Shown here: positions 12,200 to 22,837 of the stretch, piece by piece
Layout: every line of letters starts with the position of its first letter
How positions within the stretch are numbered: position 1 is the first letter of the stretch
Made by a program: the position numbers and the translations under genes
NCBI GenBank assembly: GCA_012064385.1
Contig: QRDG01000030.1
Location: 1,242,125-1,306,124, forward strand
Length of the DNA stretch: 64,000 nt
Source of the DNA: Puccinellia tenuiflora
Taxonomy: Eukaryota; Streptophyta; Magnoliopsida; Poales; Poaceae
Direction of reading: 5' to 3'
Notes under the pieces: model-generated
What the model saw: the letters and a program-made list of their open reading frames with translations, nothing else
What the model was told of the DNA's origin: nothing
Database searches by the model: none

Positions 12200-13616
12200 A
12201 TTCACCTTCTTCTTCCTCCGTTGCTCTTGGCCTGCCCGCACCGCATGCCTGCGCGCCGCCCCCTCCACCGCCCGCCCGCACTGCACTGCCTGCCCCCGCC
12301 CGGGATTAATTTTCTCACGCTTGAGATTTTCCAAACTCGATCGAGCCAGGATGGCATGCGGCCAGGATTGATTTTCCATCAATTGGAATCAGCGGTTCGA
12401 GCGCCGGCGGGAGCGGTTCCGTGCTGGAATTAGAGCTGTGGCAGCGAGGGACTCTCCCCAAATGGCGGCGGCGATGGGGATGGCCGGAATCGACCTTGGT
12501 TTGTGGCAGCGACGACGGAAGGCTCTGGAGCTGAAAATTCCCTCCCGCCAACTGTCCAGTTGTCTACGATAGACTGAAAAATTAGCACCCGGAATCGGAG
12601 ATGCACAAGTGTGATGAACCTGCTGTTGTTGTATTGCGGTTGAGCAGACAGTAGAAACTGAACTGATCGGTTACTTGAGCAAATTAAAGGACATGATCAC
12701 GATAGAATCTAGTACTGAAAATTCAATTTATCGTGCTAGACAGTGAGAGCCAACTCTATGCACTACAGTTAGACACGCCTCTTCAAAAACAGTTGAATAT
12801 ACGACTAGAAATATAGTAGATCAGTACGAAGGAGTACTGTCAAGTGTCATTAGCTGAAGATTTTCTGATTCAAAGTCCCATCTTTCTTACGTAAATGTGT
12901 TTTTGTTCTTACGGATAAGAAAATTCTTTCGTAAATGTGTTTTTGTTCTTACGTATAAACTTATCACATCATCCTCTGCATTTTACACATCCCTAGTTGT
13001 TTGGTCACATCGTCTATAGTTACTACCAGTCTGAATTGGGCTCCTCAGTCGTCATGCAATGCTTGAGCCAAGCATCCTTTGATCAGAGGAGTAAACCCAT
13101 TTGTGAACATATCTGATCTTAACTTTATAGTCTCAATTTAAAGATCCACTCCATACTTGATCACCAATCTACAGAAGTTGCTGTGAGCTGCCAGTTATTG
13201 ATTGGACTTGAACCAGCTTTCCTTGGCTCTGAACAAAAATAAGGTTCACTTCACAGTCAGTGGATATATTAGGAAAATTGTAGTGATGCTTCCTCCAGAA
13301 TTAGGCATGTGGTGTTTTGACCAGTCCGTCAAATTCCTCATAAGTGCATGCATGTGGACCACGAAGAAACCTATTTCTGCAGGATAGTACCTGCGACTAC
13401 AAGAATACGATTCCAGCATGATTGAGATGTTTTCTACTAGTTGCCCAAGAAAGGGAAGCTTCCCAGTCACTCAACTGATTAAGACATTCCTAACGATTTG
13501 CTTCTTGGTCAGGAAGTTCATGTGTTGCGCTGATTTGACCATCCAGAGATGGTTCACCGTGGTCGCCAAGCAAGCAGAAGTACTCTTTACTGTCTTACCT
13601 GGCACTGGCCGTATGC
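12200..13616. other. Intergenic DNA upstream of the small gene
   Basis: GC-rich to about 12560, then AT-rich. A short tandem duplication (cgtaaatgtgtttttgttct, twice) lies at 12889-12958. No gene is supported; open frames in the first 350 bp are produced by the C-rich composition. Confidence 0.5.
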
Positions 13617-13624
13617 TATATAAA
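13617..13624 (+). promoter_or_regulatory. TATA box of the small gene at 13704
   Basis: The sequence tatataaa lies 80 bp before the ATG at 13704. A transcription start about 30 bp downstream would give a 5' UTR of about 50 bp. Confidence 0.7.
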
Positions 13625-13703
13625 GCCCCGGCTGCGGCTGCAACTTGATCAGTACACAGAGAACACAACCGTAAGATATTTGATTCATCCGTTCAGAGTG
13701 GTC

Positions 13704-13880
13704 ATGGGAAGCGATAAGAAATCTGGCTCCGGTTTCAGGTCGGCTGTGGCGTCTTGGTTCACGTGTTTTGGTTCACCCAAGGCCGCGGGCACGGGTGGCT
13801 GTGGCAGGTACGATCCGGCCGGGGAGATGGTCGCGGCGGCCAAACATTTCTCCAGTGCCCACAAGATCAACTTTGGCTAG
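13704..13880 (+). CDS. Small conserved-looking grass protein, 58 residues
   Basis: Single-exon frame from ATG 13704 to TAG. The protein starts MGSDKKSGSGF, has a Cys/Gly-rich middle (SWFTCFGS), and ends MVAAAKHFSSAHKINFG. I recall short grass proteins with a similar AAAKHFSSAHK tail, but their function is unknown to me. The frame is more GC-rich than its surroundings, and a canonical TATA box lies at a sensible distance. No signal peptide or membrane segment is visible. The next upstream in-frame ATG-like codon is not an ATG, so 13704 is the natural start. Confidence 0.6.
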   Translation: MGSDKKSGSGFRSAVASWFTCFGSPKAAGTGGCGRYDPAGEMVAAAKHFSSAHKINFG

Positions 13881-14530
13881 TTAACAGGTCCAAAAAAGAA
13901 ACTTTGGCTAGTTTAGCAAGGTTACTTCTTTCGTGGAGATTGTAGGTTTAGCTTTTGTAAATAGCAACTTTGCCTAGCACTAATCTTTATATGTAAAGAA
14001 TATATTGGTTGTCATTTCAGCTTGTGTAAATAGTAACATCAAACATTATTATTTTTTAGTCTTGTAACATCAAACATTTAATTTTTATGTTTGTAAAATG
14101 GTTTGGTATTTAAAATTGACGCAATATTCGCCTCAGAAACACAAATGCTTGGCGAAACAGCCTGTGCCACCTGGTCACCCAAGCGTCATATGACAAATAA
14201 TGGAGCCAAACCTAACAAGGAAACATACAACTCTGACCAATAAAGGAATCATCCGTCGGGTAGACAGAAAAATAGTTGAACCAATATACACCTCAACAAA
14301 CTTGAGAAAACTCTCATGCCAATGAGATACAATACCCTAATTCCACTACTACTATGACATGTTCACTTAAATGCTTGAGGTTTTTTTTTTTGCGTCAAGG
14401 ATCGGCATTCCATGGGGAACTTTCTTAATTTTGAAATGTCTTGCGAAAAATAATGAAAAAGGTTATAATCTTGTACTAAAAAATGCTCCATAGAATTGAC
14501 TAGCCTGGAAATGCAATTTCAAATAATCAA
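13881..14530. other. Intergenic DNA
   Basis: 3' flank of the small gene. It contains a short repeat (catcaaacatttatt-like, near 14038 and 14067). Nothing else is recognised. Confidence 0.5.
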
Positions 14531-14770
14531 ATGTTCTGCTGTGAAAACTACTCACGTATTATTACAGATCTTGATGATGACCACTATACAATTCTAGCGG
14601 ACGAGTCTAGTGATATGTCACAAAAAGAACAACTAGCTCTTTGCTTACGGTATGTTGATAAGTTGGGAAAGTATGCGAGTGAGTTCTTGGTGTCGAATCA
14701 TGTGGCCAATACGATCATTGTCACTCCAGGCGCAATTCAATATTTTCTAATTGATCACCATTACTCTTAG
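14531..14770 (+). pseudogene. hAT-type transposase fragment (DUF4371/TTF-like region)
   Basis: The frame encodes ILADESSDMSQKEQLALCLR followed by YVDKLGKYASEFL. This is the conserved stretch of TTF-type zinc-finger, hAT-dimerisation transposase-like proteins that includes the ADESSD acidic motif. Only about 60 residues are conserved. There is no BED finger, no rest of the catalytic region and no dimerisation domain, so it is a relic. It abuts a LINE relic on the opposite strand. Confidence 0.75.
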
Positions 14771-14774
14771 TCAA

Positions 14775-15850
14775 ATTTGTGGAAACATAATGAATAAGTT
14801 TCGTCCTATGTCTGCCATTTGCGACATTATGGAATTATATTGTATTCAAATCTCTTTCAAGAATAAATTGAGCTTTTGACCTCTGGGCTTTGGTACCATT
14901 TGAGTTCCTCTTCTTGCAGTAGACGTGCTATCTGCATTTGATTGACTTTTTAGTTCAATCTCTTGCATAGATGAAGGACGTCCTTTCGCGATTTATTCAA
15001 GTTCATCAATAATGACCGATAGACGAGATTTTTCTTGTTTATAAGCATACAGTTGTATGTCGTGCCCACCCTCGATGATATTTTCACATATTGCGAATTT
15101 TGTTATTCCACCTCGAATTGGCGTATCGCCAGTTACTGGTTTTGACCAGACCTCTTTTAGCAACTCTTCGAAACCATAACGATGTAACAATCCCAACTCA
15201 AACTGGAATTGATGATGATCATGTGGTTTCAATATGCCATGGATAAGAGAATATATTGGGGCGTGGTCACCAATGGGTATTTAGTCTGCCAATCGGTATC
15301 TGTAAGTACGCGATCCAGCTTCTCGTATGTCGGCTCTGAAAAGGATGTTTGCCCATGTGAGCTGCCTTCCAGTCATGTGAATCTCTCTTCAATCTAAACA
15401 GTCGATGACAACACTGAATAGTGAGTGCCAATGGTTGTCGAACCGACCTTTGCCTCTTCTCGTACGGGAATCTAAGCATATTAAAATCCCCTCCTATGAG
15501 AATATGATGTGGATTATCTTTAGCTAGATTAACCAGATCACACATAAATGCAAACTTATGATCTTCTTGGGCAACATCATACATGGCTACCAGACTCCAT
15601 ATGAAGTGTTATCAACCTTGTTACGGATTTGAAATTTAATATAAATGCACCATCCAAAACTTCCAACACATCCATGGCATTTGATTTCACACCAAATAAA
15701 ATGCCCCAGATCTACCACGAGGAGGACTACAATGCCAGGTGATATCAAAACCACTAGACAGACGGTTATGAAAACTCACCAGAAAATCTCATCTACCGGT
15801 TTCCGAAATTGCCAAAAAATTCAATTGATGACCCCGAACATACTTAGCAA
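14775..15850 (-). pseudogene. LINE (L1-type) ORF2 fragment, endonuclease region
   Basis: Read on the minus strand. From about 15850 to 15600 it encodes decayed endonuclease motifs (CSPPRGRSGAF). At 15267-15584 there is YDVAQEDHKFAF and the catalytic-core motif GGDFNMLRFP. At 14993-15232 there is FQFELGLLHRYGFEELLKEVW. Near 14860-14930 the linker EEELKWYQ is followed by a decayed run ending in ANGRHRTK at about 14790. This is the order found in plant L1-like LINEs just before the reverse transcriptase. The RT itself is missing. Several stops and frameshifts are present. Confidence 0.85.
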
Positions 15851-17223
15851 TATGTACCTATGTTATTCATAAATATTCCATTCATCAGGAACAATTGAAG
15901 ATTTAGACAATTTCGCCTTTTTACTTAGCTTTTGACTCTTTTTCCAGGTGGCGGATTTTGATTTCCGACCAGAAGTTTATAGGTTATAAACTGACCCTAC
16001 CCCTGTTTCATCTAAACCCACCTCTGTTAGATTTACGTGTGGGCTATATTTAACGAGGATCTGACATAACACCTCAATCGAACATGTGACATAAGGTTGT
16101 GAACCTTCTGGTTATGTGTTATGTGCACCTGGACTAGGCATACCTTGCACGAGCGCTAGTGAGAGCATATCTAGTGGTCTATGGGAATGGTCGTGGAAAC
16201 TAAATATACCACCCGAGCGTAAATAACGTCGTCCAAATATATGTGGAAATGGTTGCCTAAATTCCCATAGCCCTCCAAATCGAAGAGAAAGAAGCAACTC
16301 CCCATCCCGGCCTCACCCATAACTACTGGAGAGCAAACCGCCGCCCCGGATGTCCCCGTCGCACGCTTGCACGCCAGCCCAAGGTATGCGTTACCTCCCA
16401 ATTGAGAAAGACGAGAGGAGCGTTGCTGCTCGCCGGCACAGACCGACTCGGGGGCATGTTCCAACAGGAGCCGGTGGAGGAGATTTCGGTTGAAGCGGAC
16501 TGTTGTCGTTGCTTTTCCTGGTTCCAACCGACCATACCAACTGCCAATTACGTGTCCCGACCAGAGCCCGTCAAGTAGACCCGCGACCAAGCACAAGCAC
16601 ACATCCTCCCTACTTATGTTCCTTACATGCTTCGTCTTCGCTGTAGTTTGCCTAGCTTTTCTCTTTCTGTTTACCGCTCTTCCAAACAACCATTTTTAGA
16701 CTAAAACTAAAGTAATCACATGTTTTTATCATGTTTAGTAAAATAGGGTGGTTATGTATTTACGGGTGATTTGGATTACCGCACTGCCAAAACGAAACCT
16801 AATGGCTTGGTTCAACGTTTAATAGACAAAACCAGCAGAAAATTCACAGACCAATCGATCTCGCTGAAAATCCGATATCACAACGGAAAATATTTTCGGT
16901 TCGTAAACTTAACGGTGAATCCAAACGGGACGGAAGGGTCTGATTGAATGATGTAATTTTTGTGTGTACACACACTTGAGCTAAAAGGACCCTACCGGGC
17001 GCGTGCACCCGTAGATGGAGTCGAGTCCACCCCAGTCACCAGAGGGGAAGAAGAGCATCCGCCCCCCGTCGCATGCTGTCACAGCAACGCCACGTCCCCC
17101 ACCTCCATTCCCCCCGCCACCTACCGTCGGCTGCCGCAGGAGCACCGCCTCGCCGTACCGCCCTGCACAAATCTCTGCCTTCGCCGGTCTGCCACAAACC
17201 TGACATCCTCTGAGAGAACCCCC

Positions 17224-17254
<31 letters not shown>

Positions 17255-17737
17255 ACACCCCACAACAAGCTTCTCTTCTCCAGTGAAGCACCGAACCACC
17301 CCCCCCCCCCCCCCCCCCCCCCAATCCTAAGACACGACCCCCTCTCCCCAAACCTAAGGTTGTTGCTCACGGCTCAGTCATGGCCAGCCGCGACGTCGGT
17401 GTCTCCGGCTCGCTCACGGCTCGTAGTCGCCGGCTCCAGCTTGTAGGTTGTGTGCTGGAGGCTGAAAAAAAAAGAGGAGCGATGTGGACTGGAGGTAGAA
17501 GATGAAATCGGGACCGTGTAGGAGGAATCGCACGGCTAAGCGCAGGGTGCGCTGTTCTCTCCAAACAGCGCAGCTGCGAGATGAAGTATCTGGGGAGCTA
17601 AAATACCTTGGAGACAGAATTTTTTTTTAGCGGCGACGATTCCAATTTCCAAAGCCGCAATTAATCACCCGCCTTAATTTATAGCGAAATGAATGCGCAC
17701 CTGACCCGTCAAAGCCCAGAACCCCACCAACTCCGCC
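15851..17737. other. Intergenic DNA upstream of the plant-mobile-domain gene
   Basis: No gene is supported. Long antisense frames around 16171-16689 have no recognisable motif. From about 16980 the sequence becomes pyrimidine-rich with long C and CA runs. The last 100 bp probably hold the 5' UTR of the next gene. Confidence 0.5.
17219..17322. repeat. Paired C homopolymers with an AC microsatellite
   Basis: A C run (17219-17240), then nine AC units (17241-17258), 40 bp of unique sequence, then a second C run of 24 (17299-17322). All lie about 420-520 bp upstream of the ATG at 17738. Confidence 0.95.
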
Positions 17738-20412
17738 ATGGTCGGCGGCGAGCAGGAGCAGCTCCTTGTCCAAGAGTCCGCTGTCCCCGTCATCTCCAGC
17801 GCCGCCGATTCCTCACCCCCAGCCGTTCGATTGGCCCACTTCCTCCACCCCCGCGCGGGCGGCGCCCATCGCCCCGCCCTACCCTCTCCGCCCCGTGACG
17901 CCGGCCCTATCCGCGCCGACGGGCTCCAGATCGAGTTCAAGGGCTGGGCGGGATCCCCTATCCTATGGAAGCGGTGGGTGGACAAGCTCCGCCCGCTGTA
18001 CGAGCCCCTGTGGCGGAAGCTTGGGATCCTCGACGCCGTCCTCGCGACCACCTGCCGGGTGCGGCGCGACGACGGCGCGATGCTCCAGCTCGCCGCCATC
18101 TGGTCCGCCGAGACCAACACGTTTCTGTTCCCGTGGGGCGAGGCGACGGTGACTCTGGAGGACGTCGCCGTGCTCGGGGGGCTGCCCTTGCTCGGCCGGT
18201 CCGTGCGCGCGCCGCTTGAGGGCGCGCCTCGCGGGGACGTGGAGGCGCTCCAGGCCGTCCGCTCGGCGCTCTACCAGAGCAAGAGCCAGAAACCTGACCA
18301 CCCCGCCTGGGCGATGCGCTTCCTGGAGCCCACGCCGGGAAAGGGGCCCGCCGCCCGCGACGGTGAAGCGGCCCAGCTGCTCGAGCACGGGGCATTCCTC
18401 GCCATGTGGTTGTCGCTCTTCGTGCTGCCGGCGCCGCCGTTCGACGTGGTCCGGGCGGAGGTGCTCCCCATCGCTGCCCGGCTGGCGCGCGGCGGGTGCG
18501 TGGCGCTCGCGCCCGCCGCCCTCGCCAGCATCTACAGCGACCTATCCGCGCTGAACCGCTACATCAATTTGGAGAAGAGATACCAGCCGTTCGTGGGGTG
18601 GGCGCCGCTACACATCCTCCAGCTCTGGGTCTTGGCCAGGTTCCCGGAGCTTCGCCCTGAGATGGCGGCCACCGTGGATCCCGTTGCTCGTCGCCACCCT
18701 TGGGCTGCCCGGTGGCACGAAGCTCACAAGGAAATTGACCCCAGGTATGTCCACGCATTGTTCATGTCGCCAGCGGAGTTCGAGTGGAGGCCGTACGGAA
18801 GCAGCAGCTTTGCTCCGCCTCCTGAGAAGGGTTGCTCCTGGGTTCATGGCCGGGACATTGCAAGAAGTAAGCAGCTGCTGTCATTTGCACAGTGCCTGCG
18901 CGCCTGCGAGCTGGTTGGCATGCGCTGCATCGAGCAGTATAATCCTCATCGGGTTGCGAGGCAGCTTGGCTTCGATCAGGACGTGCCTGGGTCTGTTGCC
19001 CGTGTTAACTCGAATTGGGAGGTTGCTTGGGGAACATATGTAATGGAGCCTAGAAATTTCGCGTTCATCGTTCCGCAGTACACGCTGGCTGTGACGACTG
19101 AGTACGCACAGTGGTGGGAGCCTTACTCGTTGGCATGTGCTACTGCTGTTGCCAACTCTGCAAAGTTGAAAGAATTCCGTGCTTTGGTTATTAGTCCAAG
19201 GGGAGAAAATATTATGGAAGTTGTTCATGATGATAATGCTAGTAAAGAGAAAGCACCTGACCTTCTCATTAGACAGCATAGCAGCTCAGAACATGGTGAA
19301 GTAGCCCACCATCACCTTGTTCAACGTCCAATTATGAAATCTTTGGAAGAAAAGGATGAATCGAACAAGGGAACAGTAAGCACAACCAGCAGCAAAGCCA
19401 TTGAATCTGCACACCTTGTCAAGGGGGCAGTAAGCACAACCAGCAGCAAAGCCCTTGAATCTACACACCTTGTCAAGGGAGCAGTAAGCACAACCAGCAG
19501 CAAAGCCATTGAATCTGTCAAGGCAGCAGTAAGCACAACCAGCGGCACAGCCAATGAATCTGCACACCTTGTCAAGGGAGCAGTAAGCACAACCAGCAGC
19601 AAAGCCATTGAATCTACACACCTTGTCAAGGGAGCAGTAAGCACAACCAGCAGCAAAGCCATTGAATCTGTCAAGGCAGCAGTAAGCACAACCAGCGGCA
19701 CAGCCAATGAATCTGCACACCTTGTCAAGGGAGCAGTAAGCACAACCAGCAGCAAAGCCATTGAATCTGCAACTGTAGTCAATTTGCAGTCAAGTCTTGA
19801 AGACATCGTGGTGATCAGTGATGATGAGTCTGATGACTTAGTGGGCAAGGCACATGATGTGGGTGCAATGCCGATTGAAGGTAATGAAAAAGCAAATGAA
19901 GATGCATCAGCCTCAAACAAACAATCAGGGCCCCTTTTAGAAGATTGCGCAGTGGCTAACAGGGAGAGCTCAGGTATGACAATTCATCAAGTGGCAGTTC
20001 CATGCTTCAATCCAAACATAAGGAAAGTCAGAGATCACAACAAACTATTGCTCATGCAGCCTTCCTCACTTTTATTTTTTTATATCTTGTAGGAAACAAT
20101 AAGATGTCTTCTAGCAATCAGGTCGATGCAAATCCTGAACTGCCTAAGAGAGTAGTTTCAAGTCATACACTTTACTACCTTAAACCATTTGGGCGGGTGA
20201 AAGATTCCCAGGACGGAGATGCAGCTCAAACGAATGCAGACCAAGGAGCTTACCTGCCAAGACGGGAAATTGGGACGAGGGAAATGATTGAAGAGGCATC
20301 TGCTGCTCGAGAAGCTGAAAAGGTTGTGCTGCAAAACGTAATTGATTCTCTGAAGGAAGAGATTGCAGCAGCAAAGGCACGGTTGACGGATAGAAACCCC
20401 CAAAAAACTTGA
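17738..20412 (+). CDS. Plant mobile domain (PMD) protein, MAIN/PP7-long-form-like, with internal repeats
   Basis: Exon 17738-19973 joins exon 20093-20412 (gt at 19974, ag at 20091-20092, phase kept), giving 851 residues. The ATG sits in a good context (gccatgg). Residues about 65-470 match the plant mobile domain, with WKRWVDKLRPLYEPLWRKLG, FPWGEATVTLEDVAVLGGLP, FVGWAPLHILQLWVLARFPE and QLGFDQDVPGSVAR. The domain occurs in MAIN/MAIL1 proteins, which act in transposon silencing and genome stability, and in many transposons (family knowledge). Next come eight Ser/Thr-rich repeats (about 545-680), an acidic stretch VVISDDESDD that fits a SUMO-interaction motif, and a C-terminal coiled coil (EMIEEASAAREAEKVVLQN). 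Reading through the intron would give a truncated 784-residue form ending at 20092. No transposase is nearby, so it may be a host gene. Confidence 0.88.
19369..19770 (+). repeat. Coding minisatellite in the PMD gene
   Basis: Eight in-frame copies of a 45- or 54-bp unit encode versions of KGAVSTTSSKAIESAHLV. Copies 2-4 (54+45+54 bp, about 19426-19578) are repeated almost exactly as copies 5-7 (about 19579-19731), a 153-bp higher-order duplication. Confidence 0.9.
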
Positions 20413-22267
20413 GTTGTCACTTTAGTTACAGGTTTGTTGCTAGACTTCCGTATCAAGTATCAACTACAAACTGAGTTTCCTGGCCTTTAATTAACTTTTG
20501 TTTCTTGGGCCCTTTTCTTAGTCTGTCCATGTGGTGAACCGACACATACACACGGGCAGAGTGGGAAGGAGGAGGAAGAATGCGCCAGGGCTGGCAAAGG
20601 AGAGAGACGACTGTATTTAGGAGGCACCACCTGCAGACATTAACATTGATCACATCTCTAGATGGGCGCGTCCATCTTGTACAAATAGCGCTGCCCACAC
20701 GATGCTCCACGAGGTTGGCAGGATGCCCTATGAGGCCATCGATAGGATCAAACAGCTTGTCGTGGATGTGTCTGCCAATGTGTCTCTTGGCACGTAGCCA
20801 CTTTCCAGAGACCACTGTTGATGCAATGACCGGAGCCTCAACATGATTTTCTTTGCTGTCTTGCATCCGGGACATCTGATATATTTTTGTTTTGGAGTCA
20901 GTAGTCTTGGATTCACAAAGGATATATTGATCTGGTTTGTGTATCGCAACCTAATACACTCGTTGAGGAAAAGTTGGTCTTGCATCCCACTGATTACATA
21001 CAAAGTGGTACTCTTCCTGCAGTGGTGGAAGGGTCAATGACCAGATTTAGATGTTGAAGTAAGGCATGGACAAACGAGAGCTAATTCTGAGCAAAATGAG
21101 CTGGTTGGTTGCTTTAATGCTAAGCTGGCGCTGGTTTGGCTCTTTCCTTTTGTGCATGGAAGTCAAGATAGCTTTGTGCTAATGTACAATCTTACAATGA
21201 TTTTCTCAAAGCATACAAGGATAGCTCTATCAGCTGCAAGGTAAATTTGTTCAAATAAGCTAGGTTGCATATACCTTTTGATATGATACTATGATTGCTT
21301 GAACCTGCTTACTATATGTTACCTGAACGTTTTGGCTGTATTTGCCCAGACTCTCCCTTAGCCAAGTTTATGGAGTATTTTTTAAATTAGTTTCAATTGG
21401 TGAGTCCTTTTCAAGCCTCGTGTATAGTTAGGATCAGTGTGAAATGCAAATTCTATCTTGAACAGATTGCACAAATTGATGTTGCTTGTCATCTCGCTAT
21501 ACGAGATGTGACTGATGATATACAATTATTGTGCCACCTATGCTGTAGTTCATGTGTGATTGTAGCGTATGCTCTCTGAGCTTTTGTCAGATATTGGTGA
21601 ACTTTTTGTCTATTTTAACCAGCAGCATGTTTTAGAATGATGTGTTCCACTTGTCTGCTTGATATAGACTAATAATATCCCATGAATTGTATTTTCAACA
21701 AGAAAATTTGACCTATTAAAGTTGGAATAGCTCTACCTTGTACTTCATATAGTAATTCTTTGATGTCCTTATATGTATATGTATTGCGTCTGGTTTGTTA
21801 ATGAGTACCAAGTCCGATAGGCCCACGCTTAATACTCTTGAGATTGGTTTTAACATTTATTATACTTTAGTCTCACATTAGAGCTTCTTCCTAGTTCATC
21901 TCATCATTTGTGCTGACTTATGCAAATGCATTGTGCTGCATCATCTTTTCGTATGTAGATCTGACACGTTCGTGCACAGGATCCGATGGCTGATGACCTC
22001 TATTCGCTGTGAGCAAGCGTAGCTACCTCCATTTTACTTAATTAATGGATCATCCATAATGACATTGGTTCACCTTGTGGTGTCATTTGTAATCAAAATA
22101 ATTCAAGTTCAATGTGGATCATGTGTTGTGCGATGAGCCATATGATCTGTATCGCAGCGTGTTCCTGAGAAGTGAGCACAACTGCACAAGCTCGCTTGTT
22201 CATAATAATGTATGCAAATGCTGGTCTAGTAGTAGAAGTGAACATACTGGCGGATACAAATAGCAGA
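20413..22267. other. 3' flank of the PMD gene and intergenic DNA
   Basis: Mostly AT-rich and unannotatable. The one coding-like stretch at 20636-20797 is listed separately. The last bases form the left flank of element D, including the 9-mer aatagcaga (22259-22267). Confidence 0.5.
20636..20797 (+). pseudogene. Coding-like fragment of unknown origin
   Basis: An open frame with protein-like composition runs to TAG at 20795-20797 and includes MLHEVGRMPYEAIDRIKQLV. No upstream start or splice acceptor is obvious, and a stop lies just upstream in frame. I do not recognise the family. It could be a decayed exon of a neighbouring gene or a captured fragment. Confidence 0.3.
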
Positions 22268-22403
22268 GGGTTTTTTATTTTCCTGCCCCACTTCTGTAAG
22301 TTCTCCTCGTTCTAGCCCTACTTCTTTAGCTAGCCTCGTCTTTACCCCACTTCGCTCTTTCAAGGCTCAGAGACAGCCGAACGGTGCGTTTTCGTCGGGT
22401 CAA
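22268..22403 (+). repeat. Left terminal inverted repeat of element D
   Basis: Matches the reverse complement of 59622-59757 throughout, with scattered substitutions (for example ccccacttctgt against ccctacttctct). Confidence 0.75.
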
Positions 22404-22837
22404 GAAGAAAGAAGAAGAAGTTGTAGTTCGTTTTTTAGGGTTTGTTTACGAGTTAATCGTTTGTTGCTATGGAGTAAATTGTTATTCTGATCGTATACTC
22501 TTGTTTTAATTAATGTATTTAACATGCAAAAGTATATGTTTTTACCCATGTCTTTCATATTTACACGGTGATTGGACATGACGGCTAGGCCGAGCGCTAG
22601 CCTAGCGGTGAGGCCGAGGTTCTGCGACACGCGTTCAATGACATGTCCATCCGTGCACGCTACATAGACGCAAAGTGGACTACCATCGGCATCCCACGCA
22701 TGCATTCAATGTAAAGAGAAATGAACGGATAGGTGCCGCTCGCTCGTTCTGCCATATGGTCAATCCAGACATAAATGAACCAGAAGTTACGCAGACTGGC
22801 GTGAGCGATCGAGCTGTAACGCAAGTACGTGCATGGA

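Noticed and set aside
12031..12605. Possible transposon from gagcatctctagcag to cggagatgc
   Set aside because: Terminal similarity is only about 8 bp and no target duplication is seen.
16171..16689. Minus-strand frame of 172 codons
   Set aside because: No recognisable domain, unbiased codons, and no promoter or homologous pattern.
19286..19920. Cys-rich minus-strand frames over the PMD repeats
   Set aside because: They are the reverse translation of the coding minisatellite. The plus strand has the domain and correct splicing.
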